From: JAZGGS01 sp963764825
Lineage (GTDB): Bacteria > Bacteroidota > Ignavibacteria > Ignavibacteriales > Ignavibacteriaceae
Length of the DNA stretch: 64,000 nt
NCBI GenBank assembly: GCA_963764825.1
Contig: CAVXUA010000008.1
Coordinates: 248,001-312,000, forward strand
Direction of reading: 5' to 3'
Shown here: positions 33,201 through 40,759 of the stretch, piece after piece
Layout of the letters: every line of letters starts with the position of its first letter
How positions within the stretch are numbered: the stretch's first letter is position 1
Notes under the pieces: generated by a model
What the model was told of the DNA's origin: nothing
Database searches by the model: none
The model's input: only the letters and a program-made list of their open reading frames with translations
Position numbers and translations under genes: made by a program

Positions 33201-33480
33201 TTTTAGACTGCTCCAGGATTTTTCAATATTTATTAGCGGTACCAAGCACACATTTCAGTTAAGTCTGGATATTTTGAATGTACCCAATTTGATCAACACA
33301 GATTGGGGCGTTAGGAGTGTTGCCACTTCGTCTGCTACCATACCATTAGAGCTGGTTGACTTTGATGCAAACGGTGAACCTACATTCAATTATAAGAGTA
33401 ATCTCACAGAAACATTTGCTGATGATCCGGGATTGAATTCCCGTTGGCAAATGCAGTTAGGAATAAGATATTTCTTCTAA
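30214..33480 (+). CDS. Oar-like TonB-dependent outer-membrane receptor
   Basis: Intact, about 1088 residues. A signal peptide (LLFFFLVLASLFLIQNQIFAQ) is followed by a carboxypeptidase-regulatory-like domain (MNGIVLDTEGNPLPSANVIA), a plug domain (AATYIDIDQIQSLPTIKRS, NISIDGSYFNNAFGLDD) and a long beta-barrel that ends in MQLGIRYFF, with the terminal Phe of outer-membrane proteins. ITTVTKSGTN-like text (INTVTKSGTNKLRG) is the Oar signature. Probable role: TonB-powered uptake or surface adhesion; ligand unknown. The ATG at 30214 has a strong GGGAGG at 30204-30209, so the ATG at 30202 is rejected. No SusD-like partner is present. It is followed by a terminator and an IS3-family element. Confidence 0.9.
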   Translation: MNKSNLLFFFLVLASLFLIQNQIFAQGVTTASMNGIVLDTEGNPLPSANVIAVHIPTGTQYGASTRINGLFNLLNVRVGGPYTVTVSFVGYNPQVQEDVFLNLGQNFRLEFTLESEAVTIGEVVVTAEQDAVLNSNRTGAATYIDIDQIQSLPTIKRSIRDLTRLDPRSDGNYSFGGKNWLYNNISIDGSYFNNAFGLDDPAPGGQTNSEPIPFDAVDQVQVSIAPYDVRQGGFTGAGINTVTKSGTNKLRGSLYTFYRNESLLGNKVSGNDVIANPDLSFYQSGFSVGGPIVQNKLFFFINGEIERREDPGTNFIADADGNLSFGESRVRADIMNQIRTRMMEVYGYDTGPYENFIHETSNEKIIVKLDWNINENNNLSLRYNRLDARRDLPPHPFVLSTGGRGPNETSLPFRNSGYEINNRLNSFALELNSRGENFANRFFASYNRFRDNRNPFSEPFPTIQINVEGVNYTTLGHEPFSIHNILDQDVFQVTDNFSYFLGNHVVTVGSNFEYFNFFNSFNIFRHGVFFLPDFLDFIGGAQFSSLEDFFARTNPDSANFYDFRSVVTPSTVPFKGENIEVAQLSFYAQDEFLVSPVFNLTFGLRVDLPIYITEPVANPFSTGLTLLDENDQPETVDQSKLPGVQPLFSPRAGFNWDVTGDRSTQVRGGTGIFTGRLPFVWVGNVISNPGNNPNLYPNVTDQVETSDDAILQTSFDLNGMVEDFKWPQVWNTNIAVDQQLGGGFLGTLEFVYGKDINSIYVRNADLAPPLRYLEDGRPFFGGDSANGNGAHELNPDGKAGVYVIDNSSEGYNFSITAQLRKNFDFGLRTSLAYTYLEAKNLLKSTEIASVLWQENPTKGDPNKPVLSPSEFGNRHRITGGATYTHVWSENYATHFGLFFEVAEGNRFAGAGGNRYSYIYAGDVNGDGYSNDLIYIPRDQSEITFIPYIDGSGNTVSAEDQWNAFNTFIQQDDYLNEHRGEIADRFGGVNPWFFNVDFRLLQDFSIFISGTKHTFQLSLDILNVPNLINTDWGVRSVATSSATIPLELVDFDANGEPTFNYKSNLTETFADDPGLNSRWQMQLGIRYFF

Positions 33481-33502
33481 TAGTTGGATATTATTTTCCT
33501 TT

Positions 33503-33532
33503 AAAACCCTCGCAATTAGCGGGGGTTTTTTA
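33503..33532 (+). terminator. Rho-independent terminator of the TonB receptor gene
   Basis: AAAACCCTCGC, a 5-nt loop AATTA, then GCGGGGGTTTTTTA forms a stable stem with an A tract on the left and a T tract on the right, 23 bp after the stop. Confidence 0.85.
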
Positions 33533-33591
33533 TGTCTTGTCTCGTCCTGAAAAAAGTTGACTACAGTCAAAAAGAAATCAGGAGATAAGAG

Positions 33592-33975
33592 ATGAAAAAA
33601 GGAAACACCATCCCCTCACAACCAACGTATAGTCAAGCATTCAAACTGCAAGTAGTTCGGGAATATGAGCGGGGTAATCATACAAAAGATTCACTAATGA
33701 GCAAATATCAAATAGGTGGTCATAGCACAGTATTGCAGTGGTGTCGGAAGTATGGTAAATTGTATTATTCAAAGACAACATTACCAGGACGACCAATGAA
33801 AGATCCCCAGAAGCAACTCATCAAAGAGTTAGAGCACGAACTAAAGGAAGCCCGCGAAAAGATATTAGTCTATGAGAAACTACTGGAAGTTACCAAGCGG
33901 GAAACGGGAATAGATATAAGAAAAAACATCGACACCAAGTTGTCCGAGAACTGGCAGCCCAAAGAAAAACAATAA
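33592..33975 (+). CDS. IS3-family transposase OrfA
   Basis: 127 residues. An N-terminal helix-turn-helix for end binding is visible (YSQAFKLQVVREYERGNHTK, then STVLQWCRKYGKLYY), followed by a leucine-zipper-like coiled coil (LIKELEHELKEAREKILVYE). This is the usual OrfA layout. The ATG follows AGGAGATAAG. Near its end the coding sequence contains the A AAA AAC heptamer, where ribosomes may slip into the orfB frame to make the fused OrfAB transposase; without slippage OrfA alone is made and usually acts as a regulator. Confidence 0.92.
   Translation: MKKGNTIPSQPTYSQAFKLQVVREYERGNHTKDSLMSKYQIGGHSTVLQWCRKYGKLYYSKTTLPGRPMKDPQKQLIKELEHELKEAREKILVYEKLLEVTKRETGIDIRKNIDTKLSENWQPKEKQ
33921..33927 (+). 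other. Programmed -1 frameshift slippery heptamer
   Basis: A AAA AAC in the orfA frame (codons AGA AAA AAC). Re-reading as AAA AAA leads directly into orfB (HRHQVVRELAAQRKT), which stays open to 34832. This is the arrangement known in IS3-family elements. I did not identify a downstream stimulatory structure. Confidence 0.75.
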
Positions 33976-34832
33976 GCATTGCAGGATGTTGCCGACACCT
34001 TGGTATAAGTAAACAAGCTTATTATAAGCTTCGAAAGCACCGGGCTAAACAGAACGAAAAACAACAGAAGATCATCAGCAAAGTGTTGAGTGTGCGTCAA
34101 GAACAGCCTCGGTTAGGCACACGGAAATTGCACTACATACTGAAACCTGAGTTAAGTGTAGGTCGAGACAAATTATTTGAAATATTACGAAAAGAGCAAA
34201 TGCTGATAACAAAACGCCAAAAATATGTAAAAACAACGAACTCAAAACACTGGATGCGCACATATGCAGATAGTTCAAAACAATTGGAGCTAAAACAACC
34301 GGAACAACTATGGGTAGCTGACATTACATACCTTTTAACAAGAGAACAGACAATATATTTGCATTTGGTAAGTGATGCTTATTCAAAACAGATTATGGGA
34401 TATACTCTTAGTAAGGACTTAAAAGCAGAATCAACTCTAAAGGCCTTACAGATGGCACTAAAGAGAAGGGTTTATCAAAACAAAGAAATACTTCATCACT
34501 CTGATCGTGGATTGCAGTATTGCAGCAGAATCTACATCGATGAACTACGGAGAAACAACTGCCAAATTAGTATGACTCAGGATGGGAGTCCGTATGACAA
34601 TGCAGTAGCAGAGAGAATAAACGGAATACTCAAGGATGAGTTTTATTGTGATGAAAAGTTTGATAGTTTTGAACAGGCAAAAAAACATATTGAACAATCA
34701 ATAATGATCTATAATACTAAGAGACCTCATTTAAGTTGTTCTATGCTGACACCGGCAGAAATGCATCAGCAGAATTTTCTCCCGGTCAAATATTGGGAAA
34801 AAACCTCTCTACTTCGTAGAGATGTTCATTAA
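33927..34832 (+). CDS. IS3-family transposase OrfB (DDE catalytic part, -1 frame)
   Basis: About 301 residues, read in the -1 frame relative to orfA. The HTH_21-like segment (CCRHLGISKQAYYKLRKHR and RLGTRKLHYILKPEL) leads into an RNase H-like integrase core: first Asp in QLWVADITYLLT, second Asp in EILHHSDRGLQYCS, Glu in NAVAERINGILKDEFY, 35 residues apart from the second Asp as expected for DD(35)E. It ends RPHLSCSMLTPAEMHQQ, typical of the family. It is expected to be made mainly as an OrfAB fusion. An internal ATG at 34083 lacks the N-terminal part and is not preferred. Confidence 0.92.
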   Translation, partial: HRHQVVRELAAQRKTISIAGCCRHLGISKQAYYKLRKHRAKQNEKQQKIISKVLSVRQEQPRLGTRKLHYILKPELSVGRDKLFEILRKEQMLITKRQKYVKTTNSKHWMRTYADSSKQLELKQPEQLWVADITYLLTREQTIYLHLVSDAYSKQIMGYTLSKDLKAESTLKALQMALKRRVYQNKEILHHSDRGLQYCSRIYIDELRRNNCQISMTQDGSPYDNAVAERINGILKDEFYCDEKFDSFEQAKKHIEQSIMIYNTKRPHLSCSMLTPAEMHQQNFLPVKYWEKTSLLRRDVH

Positions 34833-34919
34833 ATAACAGTCAACCTTATTTAGGACGACTCATCTATTAATTTATGTAATGCATGAACAAGATTAATAAT
34901 CAATATATTATATGTTGTT

Positions 34920-35657
34920 ATGAAACTTCAGAATAAATTATTAGCAGTAATTTGGGATTATGATGGTACTATAGCAGATACGAGGCAAAAGAATTATAAT
35001 GTATCCAAAAAAATAATCTCAAAAATACTAAATAGGGATCCCACAAAAATTCCAGCATTAAACTCATTAAATAATTATCATCAAGCTCATATTAAATCAA
35101 CTAATTGGCGTGAATTTTATGCATCCAGCTTTAACTTGCAAGATGAAGAAATAGATGAAGCCGGAAAATTATGGACTGAATACCAGCTGAATGATAAAAC
35201 TGAAATACCGATCATCGATGGTGTAAAGGATACAGTTATAGCATTAAACAATATACCTCAGGGGATTGTATCACAAAATTCAAAAAGTATAATTACCAAT
35301 TGTTTAGTAGAAAACAATTTACTCACTTATTTTGATGAAATAATTGGATATGAGCAGGTTGATTTGAAGCGACAGAAACCATATCCGGATGGTTTGCTAA
35401 TGTGTTTGGAACGATTGGCAAATTCCAGATCAGGATATGTTTTGTATATCGGAGATCACGAAACAGATGTGAAGTGTGCACTAAATGCAAATAATATTTT
35501 AAGCAAGAATAAAGCAGGAATAAAAATCATAAGCGTTGGTGCCTTTTATGGTTTTAAAGTGGATGCATCGAAGTGGAGTGATCTGCCGGATTATCAAATT
35601 CAAAATGCGGCTGATATTAAAAATATTGTCAATAACTTTAATCGAGATAACTTATAA
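34920..35657 (+). CDS. HAD-superfamily phosphatase
   Basis: Intact, 245 residues. HAD motif I is the DYDGT in VIWDYDGTIADTRQK (nucleophile and acid Asp), motif II is the Ser/Thr region IPQGIVSQNSKS, motif III is the Lys in LKRQKPYPDGLL, and motif IV is the acidic pair in YVLYIGDHETDVKCA. It has a helical cap after motif I. This is the phosphoglycolate phosphatase/beta-phosphoglucomutase-like branch; the natural substrate is unknown. It lies alone between the IS3 element and the moxR 3'-end remnant, so it is probably accessory DNA. No clear Shine-Dalgarno is seen. Confidence 0.82.
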   Translation: MKLQNKLLAVIWDYDGTIADTRQKNYNVSKKIISKILNRDPTKIPALNSLNNYHQAHIKSTNWREFYASSFNLQDEEIDEAGKLWTEYQLNDKTEIPIIDGVKDTVIALNNIPQGIVSQNSKSIITNCLVENNLLTYFDEIIGYEQVDLKRQKPYPDGLLMCLERLANSRSGYVLYIGDHETDVKCALNANNILSKNKAGIKIISVGAFYGFKVDASKWSDLPDYQIQNAADIKNIVNNFNRDNL

Positions 35658-36091
35658 GATATTTGTTAATTGGTGATATCTAATAAATTGAATAGCAGAA
35701 CTACACATTTTAATATCAATCTACTTCTGAACCTCACAAAGCTATAACGGTTTTACAAAAATTCACATCCGAAATTGATGATGTAAAAATTGCAATGCTT
35801 CTTGTAGCGGATCATCGTGTTATTATTAACTTTAGTGCAGAAGCCGAAGGGATAAAATTTCTTGATGTGATCAAGATACTGAGTAAGGAAGTTTAAGCAG
35901 ATCCCCGTTACTTGCCAATCACCAGCTTAGGTCAATCATTAAATTTATTTTTAATTATTCTAACATTGAAATCCATTTTTAACAAATACTAAAAAATAGT
36001 ATTGCATGTGTAATTAGATCGATAATATTATTTGTAAATTATGCCACAATAATTTTTAACTATTTCCGAAATCAAATTTTGGAGAAATAAT
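35658..36091. other. 434-bp region without an intact gene
   Basis: It holds the moxR 3'-end remnant (35773-35896) and, downstream, the upstream region of the BNR gene. A TTG at 36002-36004 and TATTATTTG at 36026-36034 could be its promoter, but the -7 box has one extra base. Nothing else recognisable. Confidence 0.5.
35773..35896 (+). pseudogene. Remnant of a moxR 3' end
   Basis: This reads EIDDVKIAMLLVADHRVI and INFSAEAEGIKFLDVIKILS to KEV and a stop, an in-frame, diverged copy of the last about 40 codons of the moxR gene at 29010-30040. Most of the roughly 123 aligned bases are identical by eye. No upstream moxR sequence is present. Together the two copies enclose the TonB receptor, the IS3 element and the HAD gene. 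Confidence 0.85.
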
Positions 36092-38121
36092 ATGAATCAC
36101 ATATTTGAAAAGAAAAATTTTAATAATTTTATTAGGTTAGTTATCTTTCTGGTTATAGTCCTTCTCATATCACCAAATCTAATTTTTTCTCAAACAAATA
36201 AACAAAAAATAGGTAATCCACCGGATCCTACTTCACATCATGAAATTAAGGATGATGATTACGTTCCGGATTTAAGGGAAAGTCAGAAAAGATCACCCGC
36301 CTATAATTATTCAATGAGTGATATTATTACGGTGCAGGTAAATGTTGACGGGAACGGGCAAAACATAGTTGGGGATGCTGCAAATGAACCTTCAATCGCT
36401 GTTGATCCAACAGACAGGAATAGCATTACAATAGGATGGCGGCAGTTTAATACAGTCAGCAGTAATTTTCGTCAGGCCGGTTATGGATTTTCAACAAATG
36501 CTGGTCAGACATGGACATTCCCTGGTGTAATTGAGCCAGGTATATTCCGGTCTGATCCCGTACTGGATGCAGATAAAGATGGAAATATTTTTTATAACAG
36601 CTTAACAAATAATCCAGAGTTTTTATGTGATGTATTTAAATCAAGTGATGGAGGATCCTCTTGGGATGGTGGAACTTTTGCTCAGGGAGGAGACAAACAA
36701 TGGATGACAATTGATAAAACAGACGGTTCCGGAACTGGGCATAATTATTCATATTGGACTTCCAGTTTCAGCGTCTGTAGTCCTGATTTTTTTACACGTT
36801 CAACTAATGGTGGTGCAAGTTTTGAAGATTGTGTTTCAATCCCGAATGATCCTCGGTGGGGCACTCTTGCTGTTAATTCTGAAGGTGACCTGTTTGTTGG
36901 AGGTACTACAGGATTTGATTTTCTTGTAGCAAAATCAACTAATGCAAAAAACCCCAGTGTGACAGTTAGCATGGAATATGAATACAGCTGTTGATCTGGA
37001 TGGTTCAATTGCATTTGGTGGAGGACCTAATCCCGGTGGCTTACTCGGTCAAACCTGGATTGCGGTTGACACTTCTGGTGGTCCGTATCACGGTAACGTT
37101 TACTTGTTATGCTCCGTTGAACGCAATTCATCTAGTGATCCTGCAGATGTAATGTTTGTTCGCAGTACCGATGGAGGAGTTAACTGGAGTTCACCAGTTA
37201 AAATTAATGATGATCCTGGTACTAGTGCATATCAATGGTTTGGTACTATGTCTGTTGCACCGAACGGACGTATTGATGTGGTATGGCTGGATACCCGGGA
37301 TAATTCAGTAAGTAATATATCAGCACTCTATTATGCAAATTCGATGGACGGTGGTTTAACTTGGTCACAAAATGAAAGACTATCTGATTTTTTTAATTCC
37401 CATCTCGGGTGGCCGAACCAGAATAAAATGGGTGATTACTTCGATATGGTTTCCGATAGTAACGGCGCATCCCTGGCATGGGCAGCTACATTTAATAATG
37501 AACAGGATGTTTACTACAGTTATATCTCCGATACAACTATTATCCCCGTAGAATTTGTTTCATTCTCAGCTTCTGTTGCAGCGGATGTTGTTACTCTTGA
37601 ATGGGCAACAGCAACAGAAACTAAATAACTATGGTTTTGAAATTGATAGAAGCTTTGATATATCAATCCTGCCTGACGGCAAGGCAGGTTGGAGAACGAT
37701 TGGTTTTAGAGAAGGAAATGGAACAACGACAGAACCACAAACCTATTCATATCTAGATGGAAATCTTTCTGTAGGGACATATAAATACAGATTAAAACAA
37801 ATAGATTTTGATGGCAGTTTTGAGTACTCAGATATTGTGGAGGTCGAAATTGCTCCATCAGTATTTTCTCTTTCACAGAACTACCCAAACCCGTTTAACC
37901 CGAGTACAACAATTAGTTATCAGTTACCAGTGAATAGATATGTAACATTAAAAGTCTACGATATTCTCGGAAACGAAGTTGCGGCACTCGTGAATGAACA
38001 AAAAACTGCTGGTACTTATGAAATTGAATTTGATGCAACAAAATTAACAAGCGGAGTTTATTTCTATAGCCTGCAAGCAGGTTTTTTTACAGAAACGAAG
38101 AAGATGATTTTATTGAAGTAA
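36092..38121 (+). CDS. Secreted BNR-repeat (sialidase-like fold) protein with T9SS sorting domain (two frameshifts)
   Basis: About 675 residues. An N-terminal hydrophobic segment (LVIFLVIVLLISPNLIFSQ) is the signal peptide. Repeated Asp boxes (FSTNAGQTWTF, SSDGGSSWDGG, STDGGVNWSS, SMDGGLTWSQ) indicate a six-bladed propeller as in sialidases and VPS10-like proteins; catalytic sialidase residues were not identified. The C-terminus from SLSQNYPNPFNPSTTISYQL to KKMILLK is a type A T9SS sorting domain. The frame changes near 36975 and 37627. A 21-bp palindromic element at 37668-37688 lies in frame inside the linker before the sorting domain and adds seven residues (PDGKAG and one neighbour). Confidence 0.85.
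37668..37688. repeat. Short palindromic element, copy 1 (in coding sequence)
   Basis: 21 bp, CCTGCCTGACGGCAAGGCAG plus G. Removing exactly these bases leaves ATA TCA ATT TGG AGA, which keeps the frame and restores a continuous linker before WRTIGF. Related to the elements at 38165-38184 and 51655-51674. Confidence 0.8.
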
Positions 38122-38149
38122 ATGAAAGATAAATGATTTTATTTTAAAC

Positions 38150-38199
38150 CCCTATCAATGAAAGCCTGCCTCACGGTAGGCAGGTTGATAGGGATTTTT
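38150..38199 (+). terminator. Terminator of the T9SS BNR gene, with a palindromic element in its loop
   Basis: The outer 9-bp stem CCCTATCAA (38150-38158) and TTGATAGGG (38185-38193) is perfect and is followed by ATTTTTA. Between the arms lie TGAAAG and the 20-bp palindrome. Without the palindrome this is a normal hairpin with a 6-nt loop. Confidence 0.75.
38165..38184. repeat. Short palindromic element, copy 2 (in terminator loop)
   Basis: 20 bp, CCTGCCTCACGGTAGGCAGG, differing from copy 3 by one base. It forms its own 7-8 bp stem nested in the terminator stem. Confidence 0.85.
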
Positions 38200-39262
38200 A
38201 AACTCTTGCAATCCTGTAATTTTTTGTTGCAAAGTAAATTTCTTTTGCAAACGTTTTAATTACAGTTGCAACCGGAACGGCAAGCAGCATTCCTATTAAT
38301 CCAAATAATGTTCCCCCGGCAATAATAAGCAGGATTATCATTATAGGGTGCATATCCACACTCTTCCCAAACACATACGGTTGCACAAAACCATTATCGA
38401 GCGCATACGTTAGTAGGACAATAAAAATAATTATAGGTACTTGCGAGAAATCACCAAATTGTACTATTGAAATAATTACTGCCGGAATTCCACCTATGAT
38501 AGGTCCAAAATAAGGGATTAAATGCCCGAGTCCTGCAATAACCCCTAGTGGCATTGCATTTTCAATGCCCAATAATATAAAACCCAAAACCAATCATCAC
38601 CCCTACAAAAGTTGCATCAAAAATCCATGCACGAACAAAAAGCCCTAACTGCAAACTCACTTTCTTAAGTATCCAGTAAGACATTTCAAAATAACTGTTG
38701 GGCATGAGATTCAGCATTCCCTGCAGAATTCTCTTGCTATCCTTTAGCAGAAAAAGAAAGTAATGAATGGCACAATTACAATGACTCCAACAACCGAAAC
38801 AATGCCGGAAGAAAAGGTAAAATTTTCGAAAAGAATTTACTAACTGGAAAGAGAAAAATTTCTGTAGCCTGGTTGTAATATCACCTGGTTCTAAATATGG
38901 GAGTATGAATTTATTACTGCAGCTTCAATTGATGTTAACTCTTCAGTAAAATTAAATTTTTGCCAAGCTTACTTATTAAGCTGATCCATCTGATCAAGAA
39001 ACTTTGGAATTACTAACAGACAAACCGAGGTAACCAGGACCAATCCAAAAATTCCAAAAGTAAAAAGTGTTGCAGTTAGACCGATTAAAGCCCCTTCCTT
39101 CAATCACGGAAACAATTGGTGCAAAAATGAAGGATAAAAGAATAGAGATAGAAATAATTATAATAATATCAGAAAGCAGGTAGAGAAGATAAAAGGATAA
39201 TAATTATACCAGCTAACCAGAGGATAGGTTTAATAAATTTTTTGTATGTAAACGTCAGGCAT
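38198..39262 (-). CDS. AI-2E family (PerM-like) permease (many frameshifts)
   Basis: About 355 residues spread over several frames. The clean C-terminal third (38198-38593) has NAMPLGVIAGLGHLIPYFGP followed by IIGGIPAVI, then LDNGFVQPYVFGKSVDMHP and GGTLFGLIGMLLAVPVATVI, the signature end of AI-2E transporter/YdiK/PerM proteins. Upstream fragments in other frames give IIIISISILLSFIFAPIV and LVTSVCLLVIPKFLDQMDQL, the expected N-terminal half. The ATG at 39262 begins MPDVYIQK. There are at least five frame changes between 38590 and 39240. The transported substrate of this branch is uncertain; some members are Na+/H+ antiporters. Confidence 0.72.
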
Positions 39263-39286
39263 TTGGTTTTACCGATTAAAAAGTGA

Positions 39287-39512
39287 TCAGGAAACTGCTT
39301 CAATCCTTCTTATACCCGGTACCTGCCTTAGCAATGCTCTTTCAATTCCTGCTCTTAAAGTCATTCCAGACATCGGGCAGTTTTCACAATGGCCGGTTAG
39401 CTTAACCTTTACCGTTCCGTCATCGCTTACTTCTACAAGCTCTACATCACCATCATCTGCCTGCAGGTAAGGTCTAATCGATTTCAAGTGCTTTTCGTAT
39501 CTCTTCTTCCAT
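39287..39512 (-). CDS. NifU-like C-terminal domain protein (one frameshift)
   Basis: About 75 residues. LTGHCENCPMSGMTLRAGIE carries the C-x-x-C that binds a transient Fe-S cluster in the NifU C-terminal domain. The start at 39512 gives MEEEIRKALE, and after a missing base near 39480 the sequence continues SIRPYLQADDGDVELVEV, the usual family N-terminus; reading without the shift would add an unrelated basic leader from 39541. It lies about 60 bp downstream of the Mrp gene on the same strand, so the two probably act together in Fe-S cluster delivery in the cytoplasm. Confidence 0.85.
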
Positions 39513-39570
39513 ATCAGACCGGCTAATCTTCTTAATCTCAAATATCGTTCTATGAAAAGTTTAATGCAAG

Positions 39571-40680
39571 TTAATCTTCATCTTCAAGAATAATTTCTAC
39601 TTTATCGGGTGAAGCAGAATTCCTCTTGTTAATCTGATCTGTTAAGTTCCTGGAAATGTTCAGAATGATTTCCGTATTTTCTGAATCGGGCATACCCGAA
39701 ACCATCGGTTTTCCATTATCGCCGCCTACTCTTATACGCTGATCTATTGGTATCCCGCCAAGGAAAGAGATTTGCAATTCTTCAGCAGTTTTTTCGCCAC
39801 CGCCGGATCCAAAAATATCATACCTGTTGCCGGTATCGGGTGCAATAAAGTAACTCATATTTTCTATAATACCCAAAACAGGTACATTAACACGCTCAAA
39901 CATTTTAAGCGCTTTTCGCGCATCGATAAGTGAAACCTCCTGCGGAGTAGTAACTATAACAGCACCGGTTAATGGAATTGTTTGAACAAGTGTAAGCTGT
40001 ATATCGCCGGTTCCCGGGGGGAGATCGAAAATAAGATAATCAAGTTCATCCCACACAACATCGGTCATAAACTGTTTTATTGCGCCGCTTGCCATCGGTC
40101 CCCGCCATATTACTGGTGCACTATCATCAATAAGTAAACCAATGGATATCATTTTAATGCCATAAGCTTCTATAGGAATTAATTTCATTGATCCACCAAC
40201 CTGCTTAATCTGCGGCTTTTGGCTGACGCCAAGCATAAGTGGAATGCTGGGTCCGTAAATATCGGCATCAATCAAACCAACTTTGGCTCCGTCTTTAGCA
40301 AGTGCAACTGCAAGGTTTACAGCAACAGTACTTTTACCAACGCCACCTTTACCGCTTGCAACTGCAATGGTATTTTTTACTCCTTTTAGCAATGCTTCTT
40401 TTGGTGGTTCAGGGGGAGTGGCAACATTTGGAGATTTTAGCAGAAGATTAAGATCTACTTCAGAAATGAAATTATGCTCACTTTTTAGTTGATCAATAAT
40501 TCTCTTCTCAGCAGAATCAACATCAATTGAAGGAAGTGGAAGTGCTAAATCTAAAGTAAGCTTGTTATTATCAATTCCCATCCTCTTAATTGAATTAAGT
40601 GTAAGTGAAGCAGTATCAATACCAGGATCTGAAATATTTTTTAACGCGTTAAGTATATCGGTTTTTGTTATATCACTCAT
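39571..40680 (-). CDS. mrp: Mrp/ApbC-type P-loop Fe-S cluster carrier ATPase
   Basis: Intact, 369 residues. The N-terminal about 85 residues form a DUF59/MIP18-like domain (ILNALKNISDPGIDTASLTL). The deviant Walker A is AVASGKGGVGKSTVAVNLAV, switch-like DLPPGTGDIQLT and TTPQEVSLIDARKALKMF are diagnostic of Mrp. The bridging C-x-x-C of Nbp35 relatives is not evident; ENMSYFIAPDTGNRYDIFG has lost both Cys of the usual MSYFxCPxC motif, which is unusual and worth noting for a cluster carrier. The NifU-like gene follows downstream on the same strand. Confidence 0.9.
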   Translation of the reverse strand: MSDITKTDILNALKNISDPGIDTASLTLNSIKRMGIDNNKLTLDLALPLPSIDVDSAEKRIIDQLKSEHNFISEVDLNLLLKSPNVATPPEPPKEALLKGVKNTIAVASGKGGVGKSTVAVNLAVALAKDGAKVGLIDADIYGPSIPLMLGVSQKPQIKQVGGSMKLIPIEAYGIKMISIGLLIDDSAPVIWRGPMASGAIKQFMTDVVWDELDYLIFDLPPGTGDIQLTLVQTIPLTGAVIVTTPQEVSLIDARKALKMFERVNVPVLGIIENMSYFIAPDTGNRYDIFGSGGGEKTAEELQISFLGGIPIDQRIRVGGDNGKPMVSGMPDSENTEIILNISRNLTDQINKRNSASPDKVEIILEDED

Positions 40681-40759
40681 TCTATCATCTTTTTTTTGTT
40701 ATGTTATAATTCTTTTAAATGATGTTGAAAATTTTATACGATTTGTGGGATTCAGTCAA

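Larger units (their letters stand above)
33542..34859 (+). mobile_element. IS3-family insertion sequence, apparently intact
   Basis: About 1.32 kb. The left end (TCGTCCTGAAAAAAGTTGAC from 33542) and the right end (TCGTCCTAAATAAGGTTGAC read inward from 34858) form an imperfect inverted repeat. Inside are orfA and orfB in the IS3 arrangement with a slippery heptamer at the junction. It sits just past the terminator of the TonB receptor gene, so no gene is interrupted. I could not recognise a convincing target-site duplication; the flanks read TTGTC and CTCAT. Codon use and frame integrity suggest a recent, potentially active copy. Confidence 0.9.

Noticed and set aside
33535..34865. Target-site duplication of the IS3 element
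   Set aside because: Flanks TTGTC/TCTC on the left and CTCATC on the right give no unambiguous 3-4 bp match with a fixed end, so none is called.
36745..37014. Open frames on the opposite strand of large secreted-protein genes
   Set aside because: No signal peptides, domains or ribosome sites, and their composition mirrors the real genes; shadows of the coding strand.
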